A stretch of 64,000 bases of DNA, from positions 1-64,000 of the forward strand of contig SCRL01000041.1 of the NCBI GenBank assembly GCA_004298065.1. The letters run 5' to 3'. The notes under the pieces were generated by a model. It was given only the letters and a program-made list of their open reading frames with translations, did not search any database and had not been told where the DNA came from. This document shows positions 21,037-29,268 of this stretch, in pieces. Within the stretch, counting starts at the first letter, position 1; every line of letters starts with the position of its first letter. Origin of the DNA: Gammaproteobacteria bacterium (GTDB lineage Bacteria > Pseudomonadota > Gammaproteobacteria > Acidiferrobacterales > Sulfurifustaceae). The translations under genes and the position numbers were made by a program.

Positions 21037-21966
21037 ATGCGCCGAAGCGTTGCCGCCGTCCTGATGTTTCTCGTAAGCCTGACGGCACACGCCTTCGATA
21101 CGGTAAAGATCGCCGACGGCGTTTACGCGCTGGTTGGCGATCTTGGCCAGCGCTCGCCCGCAAACCTCGGGCACAACATGACCTCCGGGTTCATCGTAAC
21201 GGAAGCGGGCGTGGTGGTGATCGACACCGGTGGCAGCCTCGCGAACGCGCAGACGATCCATGCCGCCATCCGCAAGGTCACCGATAAACCGATGATCTAC
21301 GCCATCAACACCGGCGGCCAGGACCACCGCTGGCTCGGCAACGATTACTTCAGGGGCCAAGGCGCGAAGCTTGTGGTCTCCGCTGCCGGCTTTGATGACA
21401 TGCGCACGCGCGGCGCCGAGCAAGTGGAAATGGCCGAGCGTTTTCTTAAGGAGAAGTACGCCGGCACCAAGCCGGTCTATCCGGACGTCACGTTCAAGAA
21501 GCGGTACACACTGCCGGTCGCGAGTGAGCGCATCGAGCTGATCTATACCGGCGGGGCGCATACGCCCGGCGATATCTTCGTGTGGCTGCCGCAGCGCTCG
21601 ATCGTGTTCACCGGCGACACCGTGTTCGTGCAACGCCTGCTGGGTGTGATCCCCGGTAGCGCACAGCGCTGGATCAAGAGTCTCGAATACCTGCGCGATG
21701 AACTGAAGCCTAAAGTCGTTGTGCCGGGGCATGGGCACGTTACCGATCTCAAGGAAGCGCTACGCGACAGCTACGACTATCTGGTGTTCCTGCGCGACGC
21801 CACCCGCAAACGTTTCGCCGATGGTGCCTTCGACCCTGTGGAAGCGAGCCAGAACCTCGACCAGTCGCGTTTCAGGCACCTCGTAAACTACGACGATCTC
21901 GGGTTCCGATCACGCAATGCGCTGGCCGTGGCCGAGGAAATCTTCAACCAGCAATCAAAGGAATAA
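21037..21966 (+). CDS. MBL-fold hydrolase-like protein with altered metal motif, secreted
   Basis: The protein of 309 residues starts with a signal peptide (MRRSVAAVLMFLVSLTAHA). The ATG at 21037 is chosen for this reason; the frame opens at 20959. The fold is metallo-beta-lactamase: VVVIDTGGS, the third-ligand segment GGAHTPGD, FTGDTVF, and VPGHGHV. The normal first motif HxHxDH is replaced by NTGGQDHRWLGN, so two of the metal-binding His are Gly and Gln while the Asp-His pair remains. It resembles the quinoprotein-relay/SoxH-like branch in length and signal. The next gene, a cytochrome c', begins 3 bases after the stop. Confidence 0.82.
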   Translation: MRRSVAAVLMFLVSLTAHAFDTVKIADGVYALVGDLGQRSPANLGHNMTSGFIVTEAGVVVIDTGGSLANAQTIHAAIRKVTDKPMIYAINTGGQDHRWLGNDYFRGQGAKLVVSAAGFDDMRTRGAEQVEMAERFLKEKYAGTKPVYPDVTFKKRYTLPVASERIELIYTGGAHTPGDIFVWLPQRSIVFTGDTVFVQRLLGVIPGSAQRWIKSLEYLRDELKPKVVVPGHGHVTDLKEALRDSYDYLVFLRDATRKRFADGAFDPVEASQNLDQSRFRHLVNYDDLGFRSRNALAVAEEIFNQQSKE

Positions 21967-21969
21967 CCC

Positions 21970-22407
21970 ATGCGATTCGCCGTTCTTGCCGCCGTACCCG
22001 TTCTGCTGTTTGGTTTGACCGCCGCGCAGGCAACAGAAGACGTACGCGCATTGGTAAAGCTGCCCGAGCCGATGCGCACCCACATGCTCGCCAACATGCG
22101 CGACCATCTGACAGCGCTCAATGAAATCCAGACAGCCCTCGCAAAAGGTGAATTTGGCAAGGCGGCCGATGTCGCCGAGAACCGTCTCGGCATGAGCTCG
22201 CTCGCCTCGCATAACGCCGCACACATGGCGCCGTACATGCCCAAGGCCATGCAGGACACCGGGACCGAGATGCACCGCGCCGCCAGCCGCTTCGCACGCG
22301 CCGCGCAGGAGGCAGCGGTAGATGGCAAGCTGTCGCGTCCGCTCGCCGAGCTGTCGCAAGTGACCCAGCAGTGCGTAGCCTGCCACGCAAGCTACCGGTT
22401 GCATTAA
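21970..22407 (+). CDS. Periplasmic cytochrome c' family protein
   Basis: The 145-residue product has a signal peptide (RFAVLAAVPVLLFGLTAAQA) and one heme-c site, CVACH, six residues from the C terminus. A single C-terminal CxxCH after a helical bundle is the cytochrome c' layout. Its helices are Met-rich (MRTHMLANMRDHL, AHMAPYMPKAMQD). Cytochromes c' bind NO or act as redox proteins in the periplasm. Coupling to the MBL-fold gene suggests a shared role. Confidence 0.85.
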   Translation: MRFAVLAAVPVLLFGLTAAQATEDVRALVKLPEPMRTHMLANMRDHLTALNEIQTALAKGEFGKAADVAENRLGMSSLASHNAAHMAPYMPKAMQDTGTEMHRAASRFARAAQEAAVDGKLSRPLAELSQVTQQCVACHASYRLH

Positions 22408-22472
22408 TACCTATTGGCGGTGGTTGTTTCGTCCTGGCTGACAAGCAGCGTGGTGTTGGGTAATCTTCGTGC

Positions 22473-23240
22473 ATGCCCCAAGCCGTCGTCAGTGTTAGTC
22501 ATGTCAGTAAGCAGTTCGGCAACCTTGTAGCCGTAGACGACATCAGCTTCGACATCGAAGCCGGCACGACCGCGGCGCTCCTCGGCGGCAACGGCGCCGG
22601 CAAGACCACGACGCTCTCCATGCTGCTCGGTCTGCTGCTGCCGACCTCGGGCAGTATCCATGTTTTCGGCCAGGACATGTTGCGCGACCGCTATAGCGTG
22701 TTGCCGCGCATGAATTTCTCCTCGCCGTACGTGGACCTGCCGCGACGCCTGACGGTGCGCCAGAACCTGTCGGTCTATGCCGGCCTGTACGGCTTGGCCA
22801 ATCCCCGGGCGCGCATCGAGCGCGTGGCCGAGGAGCTTTATCTCGCCGAGCTCATGGATCGGCCCTACGGCCAGCTCTCGGCCGGGCAGAAGACGCGCGT
22901 GGTCATTGCCAAGTCGCTGCTGAACGAACCCGAAATGCTGTTGCTCGACGAACCCACGGCCTCGCTCGACCCCGATACTGCCGACTACGTGCGCGGCATG
23001 CTGGAAAAGTACAAGACCCGCACCGGCGCAACGATCCTGCTGGCGTCGCACAACATGTCCGAGGTCGAGCGGTTGTGCGACGACGTCATCATGTTGCGCG
23101 CGGGTAAGATTGTGGACCGCGGTACTCCGGTTGGTTTGCTTCAGCGCTACGGGCGGCAGAACATGGAAGAGGTGTTCATCGACATCGCGCGCGATCGGCG
23201 CATCGAGCTCGGGCTGGATAAAAAAGGGAAGGGAAAATGA
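22473..23240 (+). CDS. ABC exporter ATP-binding protein (ABC-2 type)
   Basis: The 255-residue ATPase shows Walker A GGNGAGKT, signature LSAGQKTRV, Walker B MLLLDEPTASLD and the H-loop LASHNMSEV. It partners with the permease gene, whose ATG overlaps its stop (ATGA). A short charged tail (GLDKKGKGK) ends it. The transported substrate is unknown; the nearest well-known pattern is the NodI/NodJ, DRA-type exporter pair. Confidence 0.93.
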   Translation: MPQAVVSVSHVSKQFGNLVAVDDISFDIEAGTTAALLGGNGAGKTTTLSMLLGLLLPTSGSIHVFGQDMLRDRYSVLPRMNFSSPYVDLPRRLTVRQNLSVYAGLYGLANPRARIERVAEELYLAELMDRPYGQLSAGQKTRVVIAKSLLNEPEMLLLDEPTASLDPDTADYVRGMLEKYKTRTGATILLASHNMSEVERLCDDVIMLRAGKIVDRGTPVGLLQRYGRQNMEEVFIDIARDRRIELGLDKKGKGK

Positions 23241-24064
23241 ACGAATTGCTGCATCCGCAGGCCGGTTTCGGTGCGTCATTGCGGCGCGTCGGCGCCATCG
23301 TGCGCCGGCATATCTACCTGCTGCGCAGCTCCGGGCCACGCATCCTGGAGCTGGTGTACTGGCCGACGGTGCAGATGGTGCTGTGGGGTTTCATTACCGT
23401 GTTTCTCGTGAACCACAGCTCGTGGGTGGCGCAGGCCTCGGGCGTGCTGATCTCCGGCGTGCTGTTGTGGGACGTGCTGTTCCGCGGCCAGCTCGGCGTA
23501 TCGCTGGTGTTCATGGAGGAGATGTGGTCGCGCAACCTCGGGCACCTGTTCGTCAGCCCCTTGCGACCGGGGGAACTGGCAGCGGCGTTGTTGGTGATGA
23601 GCCTGATCCGCACGCTCATCGGCGTCGGCGGCGCGGCGCTCATCGCCATTCCACTGTTCCATTTCTCTATTTTCGATATCGGCCTGCCGCTGTTGGCGTT
23701 TTTCACCAACCTCATCGTCATGGGCTGGGCCATCGGACTGCTTGTGTCCGGCATCGTGCTGCGCCACGGCCTCGGCGCCGAGAGTATGGCGTGGATCGCG
23801 ATCTTCGCGGTGCAACCGATCAGCGGGGTGTACTACCCGATTGAAACGCTGCCCGTATGGCTGCAGTACGTTGCGCACATTCTGCCGTCGAGCCACGTGT
23901 TCGAAGGCATGCGCGCGGTACTGTTCGAGGGAAACTTCCGCACCGACCTGCTGGTCAACGCGTTGTTGCTGAACGCGGTGTATTTGAGTGCCGGTGTCGC
24001 AGCATTTTTGGCCTACTTCCATGTCGCCCGCGTGCGCGGCCAGTTGCTGCACGTGGGCGAGTAA
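23237..24064 (+). CDS. ABC-2 type exporter permease
   Basis: The 275-residue membrane protein has about six helices and the ABC-2 signature region FAVQPISGVYYPIETLPVWLQYVAHILPSSHVFEGMR, quoted here in part as PISGVYYPIETLP. It overlaps the ATPase gene by 4 bases. Family members export lipids, polysaccharides or drugs; nothing nearby specifies which. Confidence 0.92.
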   Translation: MNELLHPQAGFGASLRRVGAIVRRHIYLLRSSGPRILELVYWPTVQMVLWGFITVFLVNHSSWVAQASGVLISGVLLWDVLFRGQLGVSLVFMEEMWSRNLGHLFVSPLRPGELAAALLVMSLIRTLIGVGGAALIAIPLFHFSIFDIGLPLLAFFTNLIVMGWAIGLLVSGIVLRHGLGAESMAWIAIFAVQPISGVYYPIETLPVWLQYVAHILPSSHVFEGMRAVLFEGNFRTDLLVNALLLNAVYLSAGVAAFLAYFHVARVRGQLLHVGE

Positions 24065-24145
24065 CGCCATTGACCCACGCTGCCCGGGGTTGCATTCATA
24101 TCTGTTAAAACGCAATCTATTGGGCCTGAGCTACTGGATACCGCT

Positions 24146-24376
24146 ATGCCTTACTACGTTTTCCGCATCTCCGCGGACAAAAAGAACCTGACGCTTCTCG
24201 AAACCTACGCTAAGTTCGCGGAGGCAAAAAACGCCTGCCGCGACCTACGCAAGCAGCAGGGGCCGCAGGATACCGACCTGATCCGCATGGCGTTCGCGAA
24301 CAGCGAGAAAGACGCCAAACGGCTGCTCACCGACCCGCGCAAGGAAAACACCCCGCTCGAGGAGTGGGAGGCTTGA
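24146..24376 (+). CDS. Small soluble protein of unknown function
   Basis: The 76-residue product (begins MPYYVFRISADKKNLTLLET) is charged and predicted soluble, with an alternating strand-helix pattern: a first strand YYVFRI, a helix AEAKNACRDLRKQQ, a strand LIRMAFA and a second helix DAKRLL. I recall this type only as a conserved hypothetical in proteobacteria. It stands alone with good coding character, between the exporter and the GGDEF-like gene. Confidence 0.7.
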   Translation: MPYYVFRISADKKNLTLLETYAKFAEAKNACRDLRKQQGPQDTDLIRMAFANSEKDAKRLLTDPRKENTPLEEWEA

Positions 24377-24456
24377 CACGGCAGGGCTAGTGCCCGGCGC
24401 CGCATGACCTTGCAGTCGCTGCCGGCAAGGTATACTTAGGGCAGCAGTGACAATTC

Positions 24457-25038
24457 ATGCGGCTTATCATCAATATCCCCGACGCGGCGTCAGCGGACGA
24501 AGCCGATCTCAAGACCCGCGCCGCCAAGGCGTTCGGGCGCTGTCGCGTGGAGGTGGATCATCCCTCCGGATCGGTCGAAGCTACCCAGGCGACAGACAGC
24601 GAACAATTTGCCAGTCAGGCGCGTGGCTACCTTGCGTTGGCGAAACGCCATGCGCAGGCGCTCAGCCTGGCCGTGTTCCGGTTTGCCGTGTCGCCGGATC
24701 GGGCGGACGCCGTGGGGGAGGCGTTGCGCGATTCCGTGGCCGGCCAATGCCGCACCGAAGATTTGCTGTACTGCGACGCTCAGGGCAATCTGCTGATTCT
24801 GTTGCCACAGACGCCGGATGCCGGGGCGGCCGATTTCTGCCGGCGCATGATCCGGATGCTGCAAAGCGCGTTACACACCATCGGGTTTTCCCATGCGGAG
24901 CAGATTGTTTATTGCGCGCTCGTCCCGTACGACGGGGCACGCCACGGCACCGTGGCGGCCATGCTTCATGATGCGCACGCGGCGCTGGAGAGGGCGATAA
25001 AGGCGCAGCGGGCGGGCGAGGTTATCCGCCCGGGTTGA
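24457..25038 (+). CDS. Degenerate GGDEF-like protein
   Basis: The 193-residue protein resembles a diguanylate-cyclase fold. YLALAKRHAQALSLAVFRF matches the first helix and strand, and CRTEDLLYCDAQGNLLILLP matches the strand that normally carries the GGDEF loop. At the GGDEF position it reads DAQGN, so the catalytic signature is lost. The following helix (AADFCRRMIRML) fits. It is therefore probably not a cyclase; it could be a nucleotide-binding or structural remnant. The N-terminal 45 residues are unrelated. Confidence 0.6.
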   Translation: MRLIINIPDAASADEADLKTRAAKAFGRCRVEVDHPSGSVEATQATDSEQFASQARGYLALAKRHAQALSLAVFRFAVSPDRADAVGEALRDSVAGQCRTEDLLYCDAQGNLLILLPQTPDAGAADFCRRMIRMLQSALHTIGFSHAEQIVYCALVPYDGARHGTVAAMLHDAHAALERAIKAQRAGEVIRPG

Positions 25039-25071
25039 TCGGCATTCGTCTACAGGGGAACGGGAGGACGC

Positions 25072-25353
25072 ATGGGCAAGAAGAAGAAACGCGCTTCGGG
25101 TGCACGCCGACGAACAAAGGCGGACGCGAAGATCGTCGCCGTCGAGTACTGGGGCAGCGCCACGCTGCACAAGCGCAATGCCGCCTATCTGTTGCCGATT
25201 CCGCGCGCGCTCGCGCGCCAGCTCGGCATCCGTCCCGGCAACGTCCTCGGCATGATGGTAGTGCTGAGCGACGTGGCGCCGGCCACCAAGGGCAGCCTCA
25301 TCATCGAGCGTGTTACCGCCAAACGGGCAAAGGTGAAGGCCACGCGCCGTTAG
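25072..25353 (+). CDS. Small basic AbrB-like protein
   Basis: The 93-residue protein has very basic ends (MGKKKKRASGARRRTK and AKRAKVKATRR). The centre LLPIPRALARQLGIRPGNVL resembles the swapped-hairpin AbrB/SpoVT DNA-binding motif. It is the last chromosomal gene before the integrated element. A DNA-binding role is inferred from these traits only. Confidence 0.6.
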   Translation: MGKKKKRASGARRRTKADAKIVAVEYWGSATLHKRNAAYLLPIPRALARQLGIRPGNVLGMMVVLSDVAPATKGSLIIERVTAKRAKVKATRR

Positions 25354-25384
25354 GTCGCGGGTCGTTCGTCGCTGTGGCTGGAAT

Positions 25385-25430
25385 TGGTGGGCGATGTAGG
25401 GTTCGAACCTACGACCCCTGCCGTGTGAAG
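25385..25430. repeat. attL: 46-bp direct repeat, truncated tRNA-Val
   Basis: This copy begins with the complement of the CCA end and runs to the anticodon loop. It then diverges from the tRNA (TCGAACTG instead of GCAGTGCT), so it cannot fold into a full tRNA. It matches 36869-36914 at every position. Confidence 0.95.
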
Positions 25431-26055
25431 TCGAACTGTTTTATCTAGGTTCTTCCTGTTCAACAGCTTACCGCGCGCAGGCCCCGCGCACAATGACAGG
25501 AAAGGACACAAAGAGACGACACCGGTCCGCTTGTGGTCACGTTTTGGTCACGGCTTAAAGAGTTGCCCAAGGTGTAGCGACTATCGGAAGACGTGTAGAG
25601 GTGTAAGCGTTTGGCGTTGATCGCCAACAGCGTTTAGACCCCTGTACGGCTTACGTAAGTCATCCCCGGTTAATTCCTACCGAAAATTTCTGAGGAGTCA
25701 GTCGGATTAGAGGGTGGTTGCGTTTCCCCCGTAGGGGTGTCGCGCGCACCTTTTTATTGCGCGGCGCACTCCACGCGGCACGGTGCGCGGCCCGTTGTGC
25801 GCGCCGTGGCGTTTGACGGTGTGCTATGCCGATAGACCGCGCGCCTAGCGCGGTGGCACCTAGAGCGTCCGGAGAGCGCGACACGGTGCACACGCTGCAC
25901 GGCATGAGGCAAACGATACGCGGCGCACAGCGCGCGTTAGGCGCAGCTTCAGCGGCCCCGGAGGCAGCGCAGAGTATCGGAAGGGGAACGGTTACGGGGA
26001 AGGGACTGAGGGGCAAAAAGCGCGGCGCAGGGAGCGCCGCAAAGAGGCACAGCGG
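25431..26055. other. Left end of the element, no convincing gene
   Basis: About 625 bases. I see a putative integrase arm site (25536-25553) and several short TG-rich repeats near 25560-25620 (GTGTAGAGGTGTAAGCG), as expected for an attachment region. Open frames at 25826-26059 (plus) and 25660-26016 (minus) are basic or low-complexity, lack ribosome sites, and are not called. Confidence 0.6.
25536..25553 (+). repeat. Putative integrase arm-type site, left
   Basis: GTCACGTTTTGGTCACGG is matched in 17 of 18 positions by 36784-36801 near the right end, in the same orientation. It lies 106 bases inside attL. Short direct TGGTCAC repeats near att sites are typical arm-binding sites of tyrosine integrases. 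Confidence 0.6.
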
Positions 26056-26154
26056 TTAGCCGGTGCGGCTGTAGTACCAATCCCGACGGCCGAGACGCAG
26101 ATAAACACCGACGGCTGAAAGCTCAAGCTCGAACAGCGCAGAACGGATTAGCAT
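26056..26154 (-). CDS. Possible 32-residue small protein
   Basis: The ATG is preceded by AGGGAG with 8-9 bases spacing. The product MLIRSALFELELSAVGVYLR continues with GRRDWYYSRTG and then stops. The aromatic, amphipathic composition looks protein-like, but at this length coding cannot be proven. It reads toward the left end of the element. Confidence 0.4.
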   Translation of the reverse strand: MLIRSALFELELSAVGVYLRLGRRDWYYSRTG

Positions 26155-26369
26155 TGTGATTGCTCCCTAGCAGTTTGTTGGTTGAAGTTACCCGGCACAC
26201 GCACAACGCCGGGGCATATTGAAGCTAGCACACGATGCCGCCGACCTCCTAGCGTAACCGTTCCTCACAAGGAAACGCGCATACGGATAACGCTTACATT
26301 CTGGCTTGCGCCTGTTGGCGAGCTTGGCTAGATTGCCAGCACAGAACAACAAACATGGAGGTACAGCCA

Positions 26370-26690
26370 ATGCGGAAGTTCTTCTTTCCTCTCTTGTTAG
26401 CCCCTCTCTTGCTTTCTGCCTGTTGGACCGCGCGCACGTCGGGAGAAGTGGACGCGGGGCTTAATGTGTTTATTGGTCGTCCGCTGTCTGACGCTATCCG
26501 AGCTTACGGCGTGCCTGCCCGAACCTTCCCGGCCGGGAGGAACACATGGAATACATGGACCTACGCTGGCAGCTACATGAACGCCCCAGCCTCCTGTGAG
26601 TGGTCGTTGGAGACGACGCCGGACGGGCGCGTTGTTTCGTCTACTTGGAACGGGCATGGGTGGCTGTGCCACCAACTCCTAGCGCCGTAG
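26370..26690 (+). CDS. Small lipoprotein of unknown function in the element
   Basis: The 106-residue product has a lipoprotein signal (MRKFFFPLLLAPLLLSACW) with Cys18 in the lipobox. The ATG at 26370 follows GGAGG at 8-9 bases; an upstream ATG at 26355 sits before the ribosome site. The mature part (FIGRPLSDAIRAYGVPARTF, then Trp-rich NTWNTWTYAGSY) recalls small outer-membrane lipoproteins with a G-P-x-W pattern, though I cannot name a family. It is convergent with the short recombinase. As element cargo it might alter the cell surface, for example to exclude other phages; this is speculation. Confidence 0.7.
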   Translation: MRKFFFPLLLAPLLLSACWTARTSGEVDAGLNVFIGRPLSDAIRAYGVPARTFPAGRNTWNTWTYAGSYMNAPASCEWSLETTPDGRVVSSTWNGHGWLCHQLLAP

Positions 26691-27329
26691 CTAGTCCCGC
26701 CAGAACTCCTTAAACCGATCAGGGGAGAGCGCGGTATAGCGTACCGTGTGCTGTATGTTCGCGTGCCCCAAGTAGTGCTGTATGGCGCGCGTATCGTGCC
26801 CGTCATTCGCCAGCTTGTAGCCGGTAGCGTGCCGCAGCATGTGCGGGTGGACGGGAAAGCCAAGCCGCGCAGCATCGCCCCCGCGCGCAACCATTTTGCG
26901 GACGTTTGAGGTTGTCATAGGCCCGCCGCGCTCCGAGCAGAACATATAGGGCGAGTCGGGATAATCCCGCCGCAGCTTCCGCAGTGCCCGCAGTTCCGGG
27001 CCGCGCAGCGGGTGCGTGCTGGGCACGCCGCCCTTGAGCCGGTTGATATGCAGTAGCCCCTGCTTCAAGTCGGCCTGTTCCCACCTGAGCGCCACCAATT
27101 CACCTACGCGCAGCCCGTGCCGGTAGGCGAGTAGTAATAGCGTTTGGTCCCTGTGCGCGTGCCGCCCGTGCTTCCCGGCAGCGGCTATCAGCCTGTCCAT
27201 CTCGGACGGCGTTAGGTGTTCCCGCGAGCGCCGGGCCTTGTTCTCTACGCGCCGGGGCGGGGTAACTTTCCCATTTACAGTGCTTGGCGCTTTCGCGCGC
27301 CGGGGGCGAATCTGCACGACTGTTGCCAT
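26691..27329 (-). CDS. Short tyrosine recombinase (FimB/FimE-size)
   Basis: The 212-residue protein contains only the catalytic domain of tyrosine recombinases: the first Arg in YRHGLRVGELVALRW, the Lys in NRLKGG, HMLRHATG, LGHANIQHT and the Tyr in VRYTALSP. All five active-site positions are present. The N-terminal core-binding domain of phage integrases is missing, as in FimB/FimE-type inverting recombinases. It points leftward, away from the divergent gene at 27599. The element already has a full integrase at its right end, so this enzyme probably acts on another site. Confidence 0.88.
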   Translation of the reverse strand: MATVVQIRPRRAKAPSTVNGKVTPPRRVENKARRSREHLTPSEMDRLIAAAGKHGRHAHRDQTLLLLAYRHGLRVGELVALRWEQADLKQGLLHINRLKGGVPSTHPLRGPELRALRKLRRDYPDSPYMFCSERGGPMTTSNVRKMVARGGDAARLGFPVHPHMLRHATGYKLANDGHDTRAIQHYLGHANIQHTVRYTALSPDRFKEFWRD

Positions 27330-27598
27330 GTGTCCTCCTTCAACATTCCCATTTGCGGTTGTTTATGGGAAAGACGATAGCCGAGGCACGGCAGCGGGTC
27401 AAGCAGCCATGCAGGGCAGTACCCAGCCCGGCGCGGCACACGGCCAGAGGCAGGGCAGGGGCGCACCGGGAGCAGGCACAGGCCGAGCGCGCAGCGTGCG
27501 AGCAGCCCGAGACGCAGAGAGTCTAATTCCTAGTTTTCGCTGTTGGCGGACACACCGCCACGGCACCCATTGAACCAGAGCAGACACAACAAGCAGAC

Positions 27599-28090
27599 AT
27601 GAAAGCAACCAGAACCGCCCACGTATCGGAGGGCAACCATCGCCGCTTTAGCCTTGACCCGCAAACAGAGGCGCGGCTTAAGTACCTTGTGGCGTTTTAC
27701 CGGGAAGTTGTCGGCGTGAAGGTGTCTAGCTCCGGCGTCATCCGGCGCGCTGTTGCTGACCTCGCCGCACTTGCCGACGACCTTACCCGCCTTGTGCGGG
27801 TGCTGCCGCGCAGCCATGAGCTTATCGCCGAGCGCGTGCAGATGGGACAGGCCATGCAGGGCGACAAAGCACCGTGGACAGGAAATGCGCCCGAGCTTGC
27901 CGGGGTTAGACCTTTCCCGACCTTCGGGGAGTTACGCGAGCAGCGCGAGGATAGGCGCACTGTGCTTGATCGGCTGCGCGGTAAGAAAGGAGGGAAACAG
28001 GATGCAGCCGAGAATACGGAACAGGTTAGAGACTCCGAAAGTAGTCCTCTAACACCCGTGCGGCCTCCGTGTCCCGGCCCTGCTGCTTAA
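27599..28090 (+). CDS. Unknown protein with possible ribbon-helix-helix fold
   Basis: The 163-residue protein begins MKATRTAHVSEGNHRRFSLD. A segment SSSGVIRRAVADLAALADDL (about 42-61) resembles the helix pair of ribbon-helix-helix regulators, preceded by a strand-like HRRFSLDP. The C-terminal half is charged and Pro-rich. It could be an element regulator; its gene is divergent from the short recombinase across about 270 bases. Its 3' end overlaps the convergent gene at 28026 by 65 bases. Function is not established. Confidence 0.6.
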   Translation: MKATRTAHVSEGNHRRFSLDPQTEARLKYLVAFYREVVGVKVSSSGVIRRAVADLAALADDLTRLVRVLPRSHELIAERVQMGQAMQGDKAPWTGNAPELAGVRPFPTFGELREQREDRRTVLDRLRGKKGGKQDAAENTEQVRDSESSPLTPVRPPCPGPAA

Positions 28091-28754
28091 GCTCGCGCTC
28101 CTTCTCAAGCGCCCGCTTAAGTCTCATATCTTCCCAGCGCGCGCGTCCCTGTGCTTCCGTGTATTTGTGTTGCCAAGGAGCGCCGACTTTGGGGCCTTCG
28201 CGCAACACTGCACTAGCAGACCATCGGGCGCGCTTAGTGTACGGCGGCGCGGGGAAGCCTTCGGCGTTCAGATCGCGAGCAACATAGCGGGCCGATGTGT
28301 GCGCCTTATACAGGGCGTGAAGCCGCGCTTTAAGTCGCGTGCCGTGTTGCTCGCGGTACGCACGCTGGGCCTGACGCGCGCGTCGCCGACGTGCCTTCCG
28401 GGCCTCGTGCAGTGCTGAGTACGGACGCAGACGGCGGCCGTCCTCGCTGTATCGGGCCTTGCTGGCTGAACGCTGCGCCTGTCTAACGCGGTTTAAGTCG
28501 GATTCGCGGACTATGGGACGCCCCTTTAACTTCTCAAGGCGGCACACAGCGCGCGAAACGCTGGCCGGGTACCATCGGCCCCTTCTAGGTGTGAGCACGC
28601 GCCGCGCGTTTAGAAGTTCAGCGGCGTGCGCGAGGTTGCCGCCGCTATCGAGCCAAGCACGCCGAATGTCTCGGTATAGCTCCCGCGCGGCGGCGTCGGC
28701 CCCGGCCTGTGTAGCCCTTGCTCCTTTCTGCTGCTTCGTGAGTGCTGCACGCAT
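28026..28754 (-). CDS. Basic protein with two recombinase-type helix-turn-helix segments
   Basis: The 242-residue protein is very basic. Two segments, NLAHAAELLNARRVLTPRRG (about 38-57) and YVARDLNAEGFPAPPYTKRA in the second half, match the helix-turn-helix found C-terminal to serine recombinase catalytic domains (AxxLNxxGxxTPxGxxW). No catalytic serine domain is present. A helical Arg/Ala-rich linker joins the two. ATG 28754 is chosen; an ATG at 28847 and a GTG at 28859 extend the frame but give an untypical N terminus. It may be a DNA-binding regulator or accessory recombination protein. Confidence 0.55.
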   Translation of the reverse strand: MRAALTKQQKGARATQAGADAAARELYRDIRRAWLDSGGNLAHAAELLNARRVLTPRRGRWYPASVSRAVCRLEKLKGRPIVRESDLNRVRQAQRSASKARYSEDGRRLRPYSALHEARKARRRRARQAQRAYREQHGTRLKARLHALYKAHTSARYVARDLNAEGFPAPPYTKRARWSASAVLREGPKVGAPWQHKYTEAQGRARWEDMRLKRALEKERELKQQGRDTEAARVLEDYFRSL

Positions 28755-28968
28755 CCGGCGTATATACGCGCTGCCGGTGGAACCGTCAAGCCTTGTTATG
28801 CATGTGTTGCTATGGGAGAAAAACAAAAACGACTGTATGCGCTGCATCAACGACCACACGCTCCCCCATTGGGAGCCGCCGGAATAATTACCTATTCCCT
28901 ATAGAAGAAACTCCCCGCCCCGTCACGTTTCCTCACTTGCTGGCTTTTCTTTGTGTGCCAGCGGTTGC

Positions 28969-29023
28969 GGGGCCGGGTGCTGCCATTGGTGAGCGGCAGC
29001 GCAAAGCCCGGCCCCCCTTTTTT
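28969..29023 (+). terminator. Strong hairpin terminator before the plus-strand gene block
   Basis: GGGGCCGGG with GCTGCC pairs with GGCAGC and CCCGGCCCC, then CCTTTTTT follows. It insulates the block starting at 29101 from readthrough. Confidence 0.7.
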
Positions 29024-29100
29024 GTGAAATGACCCAATGACCCACACTCCCGGCGCTGCATGTTGTATGCGCCGCCACGATCAACAAGGAGCCCGACACT

Positions 29101-29256
29101 ATGACAACCGAGACGAAAACACCGAACCCGCCGAGCCCGAATAACGGGGACGCCCCGAAAGGCTCCGATACTCCGCCCTCGCCGGAATACAAAGGCGCAC
29201 CGCTTCCCGGTAAGACCTTCACGGACAGCAACGGCAACACCCGGACAGATCACTAA
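29101..29256 (+). CDS. Small Pro/Asn-rich protein, first gene of the plus-strand block
   Basis: The 51-residue product begins MTTETKTPNPPSPNNGDAPK and ends KTFTDSNGNTRTDH. It is likely disordered. AAGGAG lies about 9 bases before the ATG, and the next gene starts 12 bases after its stop, so it is probably a real gene in an operon. No family is recognised. Confidence 0.55.
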   Translation: MTTETKTPNPPSPNNGDAPKGSDTPPSPEYKGAPLPGKTFTDSNGNTRTDH

Positions 29257-29268
29257 GCTGGGGCCAAC

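Noticed and set aside
25826-26059. 77-residue open frame at the left end of the element
   Set aside because: Low-complexity, Arg/Gly/Ala-rich, no ribosome site, and an equally long frame on the other strand; typical of GC-rich non-coding DNA.
27365-27526. 53-residue frame MGKTIAEARQRVKQP between the divergent recombinase and RHH-like genes
   Set aside because: Composition is Arg/Ala-rich beyond the first 15 residues and no ribosome site is visible; kept as unsupported.
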